DNA of 64,000 bases from Neocallimastix lanati (nom. inval.) (taxonomy: Eukaryota; Neocallimastigomycota; Neocallimastigomycetes; Neocallimastigales; Neocallimastigaceae), in the NCBI GenBank assembly GCA_016946835.1, contig JACVTC010000047.1, forward strand, positions 711,001 through 775,000. The letters run 5' to 3'. Under the pieces are notes generated by a model. The model did not search any database. It was not told the DNA's origin and saw only the letters and a list, made by a program, of their open reading frames with translations. Shown here one piece after another: positions 9,487 through 21,609 of the stretch; the stretch's first letter is position 1, and each line of letters begins with the position of its first letter. Position numbers and translations under genes: made by a program.

Positions 9487-10699
9487 TTATGTATGTCTAA
9501 ATTATTATTATTTTTTTTTTTTTTTTTTTTTTTTTTATTTTTTTTTTTTATTTGGAATTAAATTTATTTATTGTATTAAATATTTTTTATAAAAAAAAAA
9601 AAAATTAATTATATATCATATAATTATTTATTAAAAGTAAATATAGTTTATACCATTTAAATATAAATTTATTCTATTCATAATATATAAATAAAGAGAA
9701 ACCTTGTAATTGTTTTGTTCATCTTTAAATAATATAATTTTTAATTTAAATTTTAATTTTTTTTTTTTTAATTATAATTTATATGATACAAGAAAATTTT
9801 TTTTTTTTTGGATTGTGTATTCTATTTTTTTTTTTTTTTTAAAAAAAAAATAAAAATACATAAATAAAAAAAAAAAAAAACATAATGTATAAAATATGAA
9901 CTCTCATTTATCAAATTTACTTAAAAGGATTATAATCAATTAATCATATTGGAGTTTTTCCTTTAATTTATTATAATTTTATTTTTTTTTTTTTATTTTC
10001 AAATATTTATATAGTTTTTCATATAAAAAAATAAATAAATAAATAAATATAAATTATTTTTATATTAAAAATAATTAAAGAATAAATTTTTTCAAGGCAC
10101 TACAGACAATTCTGTTAATATTATTGTTGATATAATATAAATATATTATTTACTATTAATTATAATTTTTATTATTTTTAAAAAAATGTTATTAAATATA
10201 TATGATTGTGTAAAATAGTAATTAATATTTCATATCTTATTACTTTTTTAATTTTTATTTTATTTTTTTTTTCTAAATTATATATATATATATAAAGTAT
10301 TTTATTTAAATGTATTTATATATAACTATTTTAATAATGAATCTATTTATATTAATAATTATAATAAAAAAAAAAAAATCAAAAATAATAATTATAATAA
10401 TAATCTAAAATTTAAAAAAAAATAATATTATATTTGTATTTATATTGAACATTAATTATTATAAAAAGTTTTTAACTAGATATATAAAAAACATTTTTAA
10501 ATTTCATCATAAATAAGTTTTATTTATTATTAATAAAAAAAAAAAATAAAAATTGTTATTTTATTATTGAATATTAAAACTAAATTTTAAAAATCAATTA
10601 TTAGTAATATATTAATTATGTTTTTATAATTTTATATTTATTATTTCTTTTTCACATATTAGTATATATTAACATAACATTACGATTATAATTGTATAA

Positions 10700-10700
<1 letters not shown>

Positions 10701-10770
<70 letters not shown>
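10701..10770. repeat. (AAT)n microsatellite
   Basis: About 70 bp of perfect AAT/ATA trinucleotide repeat in the AT desert. Confidence 0.9.
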
Positions 10771-10772
<2 letters not shown>

Positions 10773-11487
10773 TTACTGAATATTTGGTTAATTTTATATA
10801 ATATTATAATTCTATTATAAATATTTAATTTTTTTTTTGTATGAATTTTTTATTATTTATTGTTATAATTTATTTTATTTTATTTTTTTTTTTTTTGAAA
10901 TTTTCTATTCTTAAATATAAAATTTAAATAACATTTAGAACGTTACTAAATATTTCTAGAGGAAAGAAATTATATATTAATAATAGAATAGTATGAATTG
11001 ATTTAATTATAATTGATTATATATATATAAATATGATAAAGAAAATTTTTATAAAAATTTAAAATATTTTAAAAAATATAGACATTAATAAAAAAAGAAA
11101 AAGGATATAATATTAAAAATGAATAATATAAATAAACAATATATAATAAATTTGTACAAATATGTATACAACAAATAATAAATATAATTTTTTATATATA
11201 TATATTTTTTGTTCAATTTAAAAATATATATATAATATTTAATGATATAAAGATATAACACCTTAATATAAAATTTAGCTTATTTTAATATTGCTGATTA
11301 TATTACTAAATGCTCGAAGGATGGAGGTTTTATATTTTTATAATTATAACATTATTTATGAATCATAAAATGAACTACATGATTCATATTTTAGGTTTTA
11401 TTTTTTTTTTTAAAAAAATATATAATACAAATAAAAATAATTTCAAATTGATATAAACATTATTTTTAATGCTAATCAATATTAACT

Positions 11488-11698
11488 AATAATAATAATA
11501 AATAATAATAAATAATAATAAATAATAATAAATAATAATAAATAATAATAAATAATAATAAATAATAATAAATAATAATAAATATAATAAATAATAATAA
11601 ATAATAATAAATAATAATAAATAATAATAAATAATAATAAATAATAATAAATAATAATAAATAATAATAAATAATAATAAATAATAATAAATAATAAT
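11488..11698. repeat. 10-bp tandem repeat (AATAATAATA-type)
   Basis: A regular 10-bp period of ATAATAATAA units, about 20 copies, with one broken unit near 11580. It is followed by a degenerate tail to ~11800 containing AGATCATAAT variants. The long frame on the minus strand (Y/L/I repeats) is a by-product of this array. Confidence 0.85.
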
Positions 11699-14600
11699 TA
11701 ATAATAATAGATCATAATAGATCATAATAGATAATAATAAATAATAATAGTTCATAATCAATAATAATTTATAATAATAATTAATAATCAATAATAAATA
11801 TATAAATGAATAATAATAAACAATAAAAGAATGAAACAAGTAAAACAGCAATAATAAATAATACTAATTTTTATAATATTATTAATTTATATTGTAATAT
11901 ATTTAAAACTTTATATATTATCATTATTATTATTTTAGAAATAATAAATTATAAGGATTTTGAAATTAAAGTTTAGATGGAATAAATAATAAAAATTTAA
12001 TAATTAAAGTTTTTAAATATTTTAACATAAATCTATATCCAATATAATATAGTCTAAAATATATACATATAATGTAATATAAATGAATAAAATAATTAAA
12101 TTAATATATTACATTAGTATATAATTATTATATATATAATATTTATAAATTCAAAATAATAAATTATTAAACACATACTAAAAATATTTTAAAATATATA
12201 TATATATTATATTTTATTTATAATGAATACTATACATTTTATTCTTATTTTTATTTATTCTTATTGACTATTAATAAGTTTTAAAAATTATTAATGGAAT
12301 AAAGAAGTGAATTATTAAAAGTATTTAGTATAGTTGAAATATATACATAATAAAGGTTGTTAAATTTCAGAATAAAAATATTAACATTATATAAACATTA
12401 ATAAATATATAAATTAATAAATAAACAAATAATTAATTAATTATTGTTAATATAGATAAATATTATAAATTTTATTTTTTTAAAAAGTTTATTACTTATT
12501 TAATAATCCACATGTTCTATTCATTATGATAATTTTCTATAATTATATTCTTTTGTATGTTATTCAAAATTTTATTACAAATAACTCGTTTTTACAAGAA
12601 AAAAGTAATTTAATATGTTAAAATATATGAAATTTTTTTTTTTTTAAAAAAAAAAATAATAATTAAAATAAAAATAAAAAAATAGATTTAATTTTAATTG
12701 GAAAATTTGTTAATATTATATATAATATTTATAATTCTAATTATATTAAAATTTAAGAAGTTTATATTTTTTCTTGTAACATATAAATATTCAATCCTTG
12801 GTATTTTTATGGATAAATTTATTTAATTTATTTTTTAATATATTATAGTTGATAGTTGATTATAAACAATTATTTTTCAATAGTCTTAAAGTTAATATAT
12901 TTAAAATAAATTTATATACATATATTTAATTATTATTGAATTTAATTTCAATTGTACCATATTAAAAGTTTATTTTCTCAAACTCAATAAATATTTATAT
13001 AAAAATATAATCATAACAACATAATTCTAAGGTATTATACTATTTAATTAAATATTGAATAATTATTGTAAATAAAATTTTTATATTAACCAATTAGTTT
13101 TAAAAAATTCGTTTTTAATTATTTTATAATTGAAAGTAAATATAAATAAAAAAAAAATATAAAAAAATATATAATTATAATTTTTTTTTTTTTTTTTTTA
13201 AATTATCTAAATTATATTTAAATCAATAGAATAATAATTTTTGATGCAATTAATATTTTATATAATATATATACTAATAAATTATATAATATATTAATTT
13301 AAATAAGTTGAAATTAATTATAATTTCTATTTGATTATTTAAATTTTTAAATTATTCCATATATTATATATTATAAATAATTATTTATTTTTTTATTTAT
13401 GGATTGATTTATTTTGCTTATTTTTTTTTATTGTATAAAGTTTAATACTTTAAAAAATAGATGATTATTCATCTTTAAATGAATATTGAGGTAGATATCA
13501 ATTAAATAAAATATATAATATGTTTTACACATATTGATTATTTTTTATTCTATTTTTTTAATTTTATGAAACTATTCATTAATATTTGTTTTTTATCTTT
13601 TATTAATAATCAGTTATAAAAATTTTATAATAATTAAGATTTTATATAACTTTCATAATTTATTGAATAAATATTTAAGAATAATTATTAAATTAATTAT
13701 ATTAATTATTACATTGTAATAATAATTTATTTTTTTAAAAAAAAAAATTAGGTATAAAATAGAATAATTTTCAGCTATTAAATCGGTTTTTATATTTAAA
13801 TATATTTCATTATTATAAATATCTTCTAAAAATTTAACTTTTGAAAAAAATAAATTTTTTTTAAATCCAATTAAATCTTATTGTAATATAAATTATTATC
13901 AAAATACAATTATAAATATACTTTAAACTATCATCAAAATAAAAATAAAATAATAATAATAAAATTGAATAAAATAAAATATTAAAAATAAGTTAATAGA
14001 GTATTTTAAAAATACTACTCAAATAAAAGTCAATTAATATTAAGTATATCATTTAGTTTTTTTTTTTTAAAAAAAAAAAAAAAACCGTTTAAAAGATTGA
14101 AGAAAAAAAAATATATAATTATAAATAAAATTATTTGTAAAATTTTTAATAAATTGAAAGACCAAAAAAATTTTTTAAAAGTCAAAATTCGAAATTAAAT
14201 GAATTAAAAATGATAATTTACTATTAAAGTAAATATATAAAACAACCCAAGTTTTTATACAAAAAAGATATATTTATCTGTTTGGAATATCAGTAAAAAG
14301 TTTGGTTTAAATAACTTTTTAAATATGTATTTGATAATTAGTAATATAGTTTATTATGTTTTTTAAAATATAAAAAAAAAATACTGTAAATGATTTTTTT
14401 TAAACTTTCAACTGATATATATAAATATTAATATAAATAATATAAAATTATTATAAAATTTAAATACAAAAAATAAAAATAAAATAAAAATAAATAAATA
14501 AATTATAAATTTATTTATAAAAGAGTTTTCATAAATATACATCAAAATAAAAGATAAAAACTTAAAAAAAGTTAGAAAAAAATAGATTGTTAAATAATAA

Positions 14601-14759
14601 TTTTAGGAATATTTAAAAAAGGTAAGGAAGGTGTAGTTTTAATTTATATTCTAATATTTGTATTTTTTAAAACAAATAATTTTCATTAATAAAAAAGATA
14701 AAACCTATTATGAAATATTAGAGAAAATGAAAAAAAAAAATAAAATCTTTAATGAATTA

Positions 14760-14796
<37 letters not shown>

Positions 14797-15053
14797 ATTT
14801 TTTTACTTTTTTATTAAATGTAATATATATCTATGAAGTATCTCTATAAAATTATTAAATTTTAATAATTATAATAATACTAATAATCATTTAAAAAGAT
14901 TATAAAATACATATAAATAAAAAATATCAATATTAATGCTATATAAATATATTAATAAATATAAAATATATTCAATATTATAGATAATATTAAATTTTAT
15001 TAAAATTAAATAAAAAAAAAAAAAAAAAGAATAATAATAATAATAATTACAAT

Positions 15054-18000
15054 ATGTCTGATTCAGTAAATCAAAAAAATAGCGAAATAACTATTGACAT
15101 TACAGAACACGTATCCAATTCCCAACAAAGTCAAAGACCATTGGGTTCGGAAGATCCATCAGAAAAAGGTAGATCCCTACCATCAGGTATGGAAGGACCA
15201 CCAGGAAAAGGAAAAGCACCACCAGGAATGAGTCCAAGAATTCGAGAAGATCCACCGGTAAAATTTTTTCAACTTTTCAGATATTCTACATATGGAGAGA
15301 AAATATTTTTATTTATTGGTTTTATTGCTATTTTATTAGAAGGTATTGCTACTCCACTTTTAACCTATGTTTTTGGTGAAGTTTTAAATGTTTTTACTGA
15401 TCGTGAAAGAAACAAGGCATTATCTTCCCTTTCAGAGAATAATCCAATGTATGAGGCTAAAATACCAGAAAAGGAGTTCCTAAGTAAGGTAAATAAATAT
15501 ACAATTTATTTTCTTGCTTTAGGTGGTATTGCATTTATATGTTCATTAACTTGGTATTATATATTCACTATTACTGGTGCAAAACAAACAACTAGAATTC
15601 GTTTATTAGCTTTTAACTCTATGTTAAGACAAAATATTTCTTGGCATGAAACTAAAAATGCAGGTGAATTAACAGGTAATATTGTTAGTGATACCTTAAT
15701 GATTCAAGATGGTATCTCTGATAAAATTGGTCGTTTTGCAGTACAATTTTTTACTGTCATTGGTTGTTTTGTCATAGCATTTTATCGTTGCTGGCAACTT
15801 ACTCTAATTTTAATGACTGGAATTCCAATAATGAGTATTTCCGGAGCTGTTCTTGGTTCCAATATGGCTAAATTGGGTCGTCAATCTACAATTGCTTTTA
15901 CCAAGGCAGCAGGTGTAGCTCAACAGTCGCTTTCAATGATTCGTACAGTTAATTCTTTCGGTGCTGAAAAGCAAGAATTAAAACGTTATTCGGATACTTT
16001 AGCCGTTACACTTAAAATTGGTATAAAGCGTGCTCATGTCCTAGGTATATGTTTAGGTACTGCCTTTGCCGTTTCTTATATTATTTACGGAGGAGCTTTC
16101 TTCTTTGGGGTTAGGTTTGTAGAAAAAAATAACAATCCAAAAGATCCAGGTGATATTTTAAATGTCCTTATGGCAGTTATAATGGCATGTAATACTTTAA
16201 ACGGTATAACATCTAACATTTCTGTATTTACTGATGCTTGCGCTGCTGCCGGTTCTCTTTTCCATATTATTGAACAAGCTCCTGAAAAAATTGATATTAA
16301 GACCGTAGGTAAGAGAAATAATGATCCAAATATAAAACTTAATGGTACTATTGAATTCCGTAATGTTCATTTCTCTTATCCATCTCGTCCAAATGATGAA
16401 ATCTTAAATGGATTATCTTTTACTTGTAAACCAGGTCAAACTATTGCTTTAGTAGGTACTTCAGGTAATGGTAAATCGACAGTGATTCAGCTCTTGGAAA
16501 GATTCTATGAACCTTCTAGTGGCGAAATTTTAATTGACGGGAAAAATATTAAAGATTATAATTTAGGTTTCCTTCGAAGTAATATTGGTATTGTGTTACA
16601 GGAACCTACTTTATTTGAAGGTACCATATGTGAAAATATTAAAATTTCTTGTCCGGATGCTACTCAAGAAGAGATTGAAAAAGCCGCTAAATTAGCTCAA
16701 TGTCATGAATTTATTTCTGATTTTCCATTGGGTTACAATACAACAGTTGGTGAACGTGGTGCTCAATTGAGTGGTGGCCAAAAACAACGTATTTGTATTG
16801 CTCGTGCTTTACTAGATAATCCTAAGATTTTATTATTAGATGAAGCTACTGCTACATTAGATAATCGTTCAGAAAAAACCGTACAAATGGCACTTGATTC
16901 TGCTTCATTAGGTCGTACTACTTTAGTAGTTGCTCATCGTTTAACTACAATTAGAGATGCAGATTGCATCTTGGTAATAAATAAAGGAACAATTGTTGAA
17001 AAAGGAACTCATGATGAATTAATGGCTATTGGTTCTAATGGAATTTACTATGGTCTCGTTAAAACTCAAGAACTATTAGCCTCCAATGAAAAATCGGATG
17101 ATGGTGCTAATTCCAATTTTGAAGTTAATGATAGTTGTTTTATGAGTACTGATGATGATCTTGACCAAACCGAAATCACTTACAATCAGAGTTCAGAATA
17201 TCTTATTCAAAAGAATGAAGAATTTTATGGAAATGATAATAGTCCTACTAATAAGAAATTTAATTTATATTCTACACCTGAAAAAATGAAGCTTGACAGT
17301 AAAATTATTAATGAAGATGAAAAATCTATAAGTAGTACCAAAGCAACGATCATTGAGACAGATGATAATAGTATAAATGAAAATACTCTTCTTGAGGAAG
17401 ACCTCAAGAATCGTAATAGGGTTAGTTTCAGTCATACTAGTAAATTAACAAATTCTGATGATAATTCTATTACAAAAGATCTTTTTAAAACCAGAGGTTT
17501 TAATAAAAATTTTAAAGATTCTATTAAATCAAAGTGTAGTACTATTTCAGAAATGGAAACTGATGAAATTGAGAAAAATTTGAAGTTTGATGAAAAGAAT
17601 AATCGTTACCTTCAAAAAGAAGAAGATTATTCAAAAAGAGTAATTCCAATAAAGAAGCTTTGGGGTTTAATTAAAGGCTTTCGTAGTATTTTTATAATAT
17701 CCCTTATTGGTTCTGCTTTCAACGGATGTGTTGAACCTATTTTTTCTATTATTTATTCAAATGCCATTAATCTTTTCCGTGAAACTGATAAAAATAAAAT
17801 GTACTCTGATGCTACGTTATGGACATTTCTCTTTTTTGCTTTGGCTCTCCTTAATTTCTTTTCCTTTTATGCACAATCGGGTGGTCAAACTGCGAGTGGT
17901 ACAAAATTATCTCACTCACTTCGTATTAAAGTTTTTAAAAATCTACTCCGTCAAGATATTGGATATTTTGATTGTCATGATGTGGGTACTAATCATGAAG

Positions 18001-19496
18001 CTAATCGTTCTGGTTTTAAAGGTGGCCCTTCCTATAAGTCGGCTATTAAATCTTCAGGTTCTGGTTCATTAACTTCTAAGCTTTCTACAGAAGCCTCAAT
18101 TGTGAGTGGAATTATGACCTTCATCGGTAATAGTATTCAAATCACTTTTTGTATTGGAGGAGCTATTATTATTTCGTTTATTAATGGTTGGAAATTAGCT
18201 TTAATTATTTTAATTACTGTTCCTTTCACTATTATTTCTGGTGTCTTTCAAATGAAATCCAAAAGTGCTTTAAATAAACGTTCTCGTACTCATTATGAAG
18301 ATGCTTCTCAATTAGCTTGTGAAGCCATTGTCAATATTAAAACTATTTTTGCTCTTAACATTGAAGATCATTTCTACCAAAAATATAAAAATAAACTCAT
18401 TGAACCAGATAAACGTTTAGCTCAACGTTCTATTATTAGTAGTTTTGGTTATGGTATTTCTAGTTCAATTACTTTCTTTACTTATGCTATTGGTTTTTAT
18501 TTTGGCTCAAAGTATGTGAGTAGTAATGAATATTCATTCAAACAAATGATGTTAATTTTTTCCTCTTTGATGTTCTCATCTGATACTATTGGTCATTACG
18601 CTAGTTTAATGCCAGATATAAATAAATCAATAGAAGCTTTTTATCATATTCTTGAGCTCTTAAATCAAAAATCTAAAATTGATCCTTACGATAATTCTGG
18701 TATTCCATTTAATCCTAATGAATCTGTAGGATTGGAAATTTCTAATTTGCATTTCTCTTACCCTTCTCGTCCAGGTGTACCTATTCTTCATTTCAAAAAT
18801 GGGGATGGCTTTCATGTTAATCCCGGAGAAAACTGTGCCATTGTAGGTACAAGTGGCTGTGGTAAAAGTACTATCATTTCTTTAATTTTAAGATGGTATG
18901 ATCCAAAAAAGGGTAATATTAATATTAATAATATTTCTAATAAAGAATATAATATTGGTGAATTCAGAAGAAGTATAAGTATTGTCAGTCAAGAACCTTC
19001 TCTTTTCAATATTAGTATTTTAGAAAATATTCGTTATGGTAAACCAGATGCTTCGTTGGAAGAAGTATATGCAGCAGCTCGTATAGCAAATATTCATGAC
19101 TTTATAATGACATTACCAGACCAATATAATACCCTAACTGGGGGCTATGGCAATACGAGATTAAGTGGAGGTCAAAAGCAAAGAATTGCCATTGCTCGTG
19201 CTATAATTAGAAATCCAAAATTATTACTCTTAGATGAAGCTACTTCTGCTCTCGATTCTGAAAATGAAGCTGCAGTTCAAGTTGCTTTGGATAAAGCTAG
19301 TCAAGGTCGTACCACAATCACTATAGCTCATAGATTGTCTACAATACGTGGTGCTGATGTAATTATTGTAATGAAGCAAGGTAAAATTGTGGAACAAGCC
19401 AGAAAATGTCAAAATAAATCAGCTCATGAACAACTTCTTTCACAACAAGGTGAATATTACCAAATGGTATTAATGGGTGAAAATACATCTAAATAA
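15054..19496 (+). CDS. ABCB/MDR-type full ABC transporter (TMD-NBD-TMD-NBD)
   Basis: A 1,480-residue single-exon protein, a typical length for eukaryotic ABCB exporters. It has a Pro/Gly-rich cytosolic N-terminus (~28-75) and a first membrane domain (~85-400). NBD1 has Walker A GTSGNGKST (468-476), Q-loop QEPTLF, signature LSGGQKQR (572-579), Walker B ILLLDE (592-597) and H-loop AHRLTT. An acidic, Asn/Ser-rich linker (~680-865) follows, then the second membrane domain. NBD2 has Walker A GTSGCGKST (1265-1273), LSGGQKQR (1370-1377), LLLLDE (1390-1395) and AHRLST. Both ATP sites look catalytic. The family exports hydrophobic compounds, lipids or peptides; the substrate cannot be read from sequence. 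Two oddities are a ~30-residue Gly/Ser-rich insertion after RQDIGYFD in the second half, and a short insertion (ARKCQNKSA) near the C-terminus where GTHDEL is usual. The start sits just after an A-rich leader. Confidence 0.95.
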   Translation: MSDSVNQKNSEITIDITEHVSNSQQSQRPLGSEDPSEKGRSLPSGMEGPPGKGKAPPGMSPRIREDPPVKFFQLFRYSTYGEKIFLFIGFIAILLEGIATPLLTYVFGEVLNVFTDRERNKALSSLSENNPMYEAKIPEKEFLSKVNKYTIYFLALGGIAFICSLTWYYIFTITGAKQTTRIRLLAFNSMLRQNISWHETKNAGELTGNIVSDTLMIQDGISDKIGRFAVQFFTVIGCFVIAFYRCWQLTLILMTGIPIMSISGAVLGSNMAKLGRQSTIAFTKAAGVAQQSLSMIRTVNSFGAEKQELKRYSDTLAVTLKIGIKRAHVLGICLGTAFAVSYIIYGGAFFFGVRFVEKNNNPKDPGDILNVLMAVIMACNTLNGITSNISVFTDACAAAGSLFHIIEQAPEKIDIKTVGKRNNDPNIKLNGTIEFRNVHFSYPSRPNDEILNGLSFTCKPGQTIALVGTSGNGKSTVIQLLERFYEPSSGEILIDGKNIKDYNLGFLRSNIGIVLQEPTLFEGTICENIKISCPDATQEEIEKAAKLAQCHEFISDFPLGYNTTVGERGAQLSGGQKQRICIARALLDNPKILLLDEATATLDNRSEKTVQMALDSASLGRTTLVVAHRLTTIRDADCILVINKGTIVEKGTHDELMAIGSNGIYYGLVKTQELLASNEKSDDGANSNFEVNDSCFMSTDDDLDQTEITYNQSSEYLIQKNEEFYGNDNSPTNKKFNLYSTPEKMKLDSKIINEDEKSISSTKATIIETDDNSINENTLLEEDLKNRNRVSFSHTSKLTNSDDNSITKDLFKTRGFNKNFKDSIKSKCSTISEMETDEIEKNLKFDEKNNRYLQKEEDYSKRVIPIKKLWGLIKGFRSIFIISLIGSAFNGCVEPIFSIIYSNAINLFRETDKNKMYSDATLWTFLFFALALLNFFSFYAQSGGQTASGTKLSHSLRIKVFKNLLRQDIGYFDCHDVGTNHEANRSGFKGGPSYKSAIKSSGSGSLTSKLSTEASIVSGIMTFIGNSIQITFCIGGAIIISFINGWKLALIILITVPFTIISGVFQMKSKSALNKRSRTHYEDASQLACEAIVNIKTIFALNIEDHFYQKYKNKLIEPDKRLAQRSIISSFGYGISSSITFFTYAIGFYFGSKYVSSNEYSFKQMMLIFSSLMFSSDTIGHYASLMPDINKSIEAFYHILELLNQKSKIDPYDNSGIPFNPNESVGLEISNLHFSYPSRPGVPILHFKNGDGFHVNPGENCAIVGTSGCGKSTIISLILRWYDPKKGNININNISNKEYNIGEFRRSISIVSQEPSLFNISILENIRYGKPDASLEEVYAAARIANIHDFIMTLPDQYNTLTGGYGNTRLSGGQKQRIAIARAIIRNPKLLLLDEATSALDSENEAAVQVALDKASQGRTTITIAHRLSTIRGADVIIVMKQGKIVEQARKCQNKSAHEQLLSQQGEYYQMVLMGENTSK

Positions 19497-19939
19497 AAAT
19501 AGCGGATGTAAAATAATATATCTAATATAGAATATATAAATACTACTCTCCAAAAATATTTATATGTATATATATAAATTTTAAAATAAAAAAAGTGAAA
19601 TAATATTTATGTGAAAGAAAAAAAAAATATTTGTTTACAATTAAATTCAACTAAAAAAAAAATATGTTCTCATAATAATAATATTAACAATAATAATAAA
19701 TAAATTTTTTTAATTGATACAAAGTTATATACTAAAAATTAATATCACAAAAATAAAAAAATAAAAATAAAAAAATAAAAATAAAAAATTATTTTTATTT
19801 TATTGTATACAATTATAACAAATTATTAAATATTTTTTTTCAGTAATAGTAATATTAATAATAATAATAATATATAACAATAAAAATAAATAATAATAAT
19901 AATAATAAAGATGATAATTAAATGAAAGAAAATAATAAT

Positions 19940-20561
19940 AATCCATTAGTGATAGTGTAAAACCTTGTAAGGAATAAGGAGCTCAGTCGACATAATTTCT
20001 CTATGGCTAGTATGAAGCATATGCATTAGAGAAAAATTAATTAGAGGAAAATTAATAAATTTTTCATCAACAAATTGAATGAATTGTTGTCTAAATTCTT
20101 CAAATTTATGATATAAAAGTATCCAGTGTATTAAACTAGACAGCATATTGGGTAATCTTCTGACACCTATTAATTTAAGTTTTATGTATGATTTCACATC
20201 AAATACGAATCTGCATTTAATTCGTTCAATTCAAAGAAATTCAAGTGTAAAATATGAATATTTTAGTGATAAGCATTGAATATATTTTTAAAACCAAATT
20301 TAATTTTCTTTAATTGATCTATTGCAGGAATACTTGTATAATGAACATTTTTCCAGTAAAACTTCTGTTTTTCTCCAAAAAGTATTGTTTTTACGTATTG
20401 TTAATCTAAGTGCTTTGTTTGTCCATGAATGATTTGAAAGTGTTGATATATTTTTGAGTAAATGAGAAATAATACAAGATGATAACACTTTTTAAAGCAT
20501 CTAATCATTGCTTTAGCACAAAAATTAACCATAGAAGATATAAATAGTTCCTTAGACATAT
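19940..20561 (-). pseudogene. Decayed coding relic, family not recognised
   Basis: Minus-strand DNA with visibly higher codon-like complexity than its flanks. Protein-like pieces lie in all three frames, one after another: MSKELFISSMVNFCAKAMIR from 20561, then SNHSWTNKALRLTIRKNN and FWRKTEVLLEK, then TSIPAIDQLKKIKFGFKNIF, and finally LKLIGVRRLPNMLSSLIHWI through INFSLMHMLHTSHREI ending at 19946. At least two frameshifts and several stops separate them, and no GT-AG introns join them cleanly. I could not assign a family. The spacer 19497-19939 upstream is AT repeats only. Confidence 0.45.
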
Positions 20562-21175
20562 TATAAATAATAAAATTTGAGACTTTATTTTTATGTTAAG
20601 AGTGCATAATTTTCTTTTATTAATGAATTAATTTTAATACAACTAAATCAAAATAACTGACATTACACAATCTTATTTACAAGAATAATTTCTTTATTTT
20701 TTGAAATATCTAATTATAATAAAGTGTAACTGAAAAAAAAAAAAAATATTCATTAGATTAATACTTAATTTTATTATAATCAATATTTAATTATAAATAT
20801 TTTAATTATAAATGCTCTTTATTTATAGAATAAAATAAAAATAAAAAAGTAATGTAATTAATAGTATAAATAGTAAATGAATTTTAAATTTTTATATTTG
20901 TTTTATTATATATATATATTTATATATATATATTTTTTTTTACTATAACAATATCATAAATATATTATTGATAGAATAAAGAATAATTATCTGTTTTTCC
21001 TTAGTATTTTTCTATAATATTAATAAAAAAACTATAGTAAATACAAATTTATATGATACATTTTCTTTAAAAAGCTACTTATTTTCTTCTAAATATAAAA
21101 TAATAATAAATTAAAAATTGAAAATATAAGATATATAAATTTTAAAAAAAAAAAAAAAAAAAAAAGAAAAATTAC

Positions 21176-21232
<57 letters not shown>

Positions 21233-21609
21233 GTAATAATAATAATAATAATTAAATATTAAATAAATATATAATGGAAAGTTTTTTTTTTAAAAAAATA
21301 ATAAAAAAGAAAAGAAGAAAAATATTAAAACTATTTAACTAAAATCTATTTATAATAATTTTGTGAAAATATATTAAACAATTAATTATTTTTTTTAATA
21401 TATTTATATAGTTAATATAAAATATTATATATATTTTAAAAATATTACATAAAATATTTATAAAATATAAATATATATAATATTTAAATTTTATTATCTT
21501 AATAATTTAATGACATCAATTTTATTTCTCTTCTCTCTTTTCTTTTTTTTTTTTTTTTGTCTCATTATGGTATTGAAATTCTTTTTCCTACTTTCATATT
21601 AAAATTAAA
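20562..21609. other. AT-rich spacer with (AAT)n array
   Basis: Contains (AAT)n at about 21177-21254 with one AGT interruption, a poly-A run near 21144, and A/T runs. It is the 3' flank of the ankyrin gene that ends at 21610. No gene was seen. Confidence 0.6.

Larger units (their letters stand above)
8482..15053. other. Long AT desert between repeat gene and ABC transporter
   Basis: More than 6 kb of A/T-rich DNA with poly-A/T runs, (AT)n at 8818-8848 and scattered short direct repeats. The only compositionally different block is at 9179-9486. I found no ORF with protein-like composition. The 8704-8928 frame is low-complexity I/Y/F and has no splice context linking it to the gene at 8481. ABC transporter promoter sequences must lie at the right-hand end, but no motif is distinctive. 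Confidence 0.6.

Noticed and set aside
11486-11851. 121-codon Y/L/I frame
   Set aside because: Pure by-product of the 10-bp AT repeat.
14658-14849. 63-codon frame upstream of the ABC transporter
   Set aside because: The first half looks mildly protein-like, but the rest is (AT)n and poly-T. No donor/acceptor connects it in phase to 15054, where a good start already exists.
17225-18072. Antisense and alternate-frame ORFs within the ABC transporter (17225-17407 -, 17707-18072 +)
   Set aside because: Shadows of the strongly supported transporter frame.
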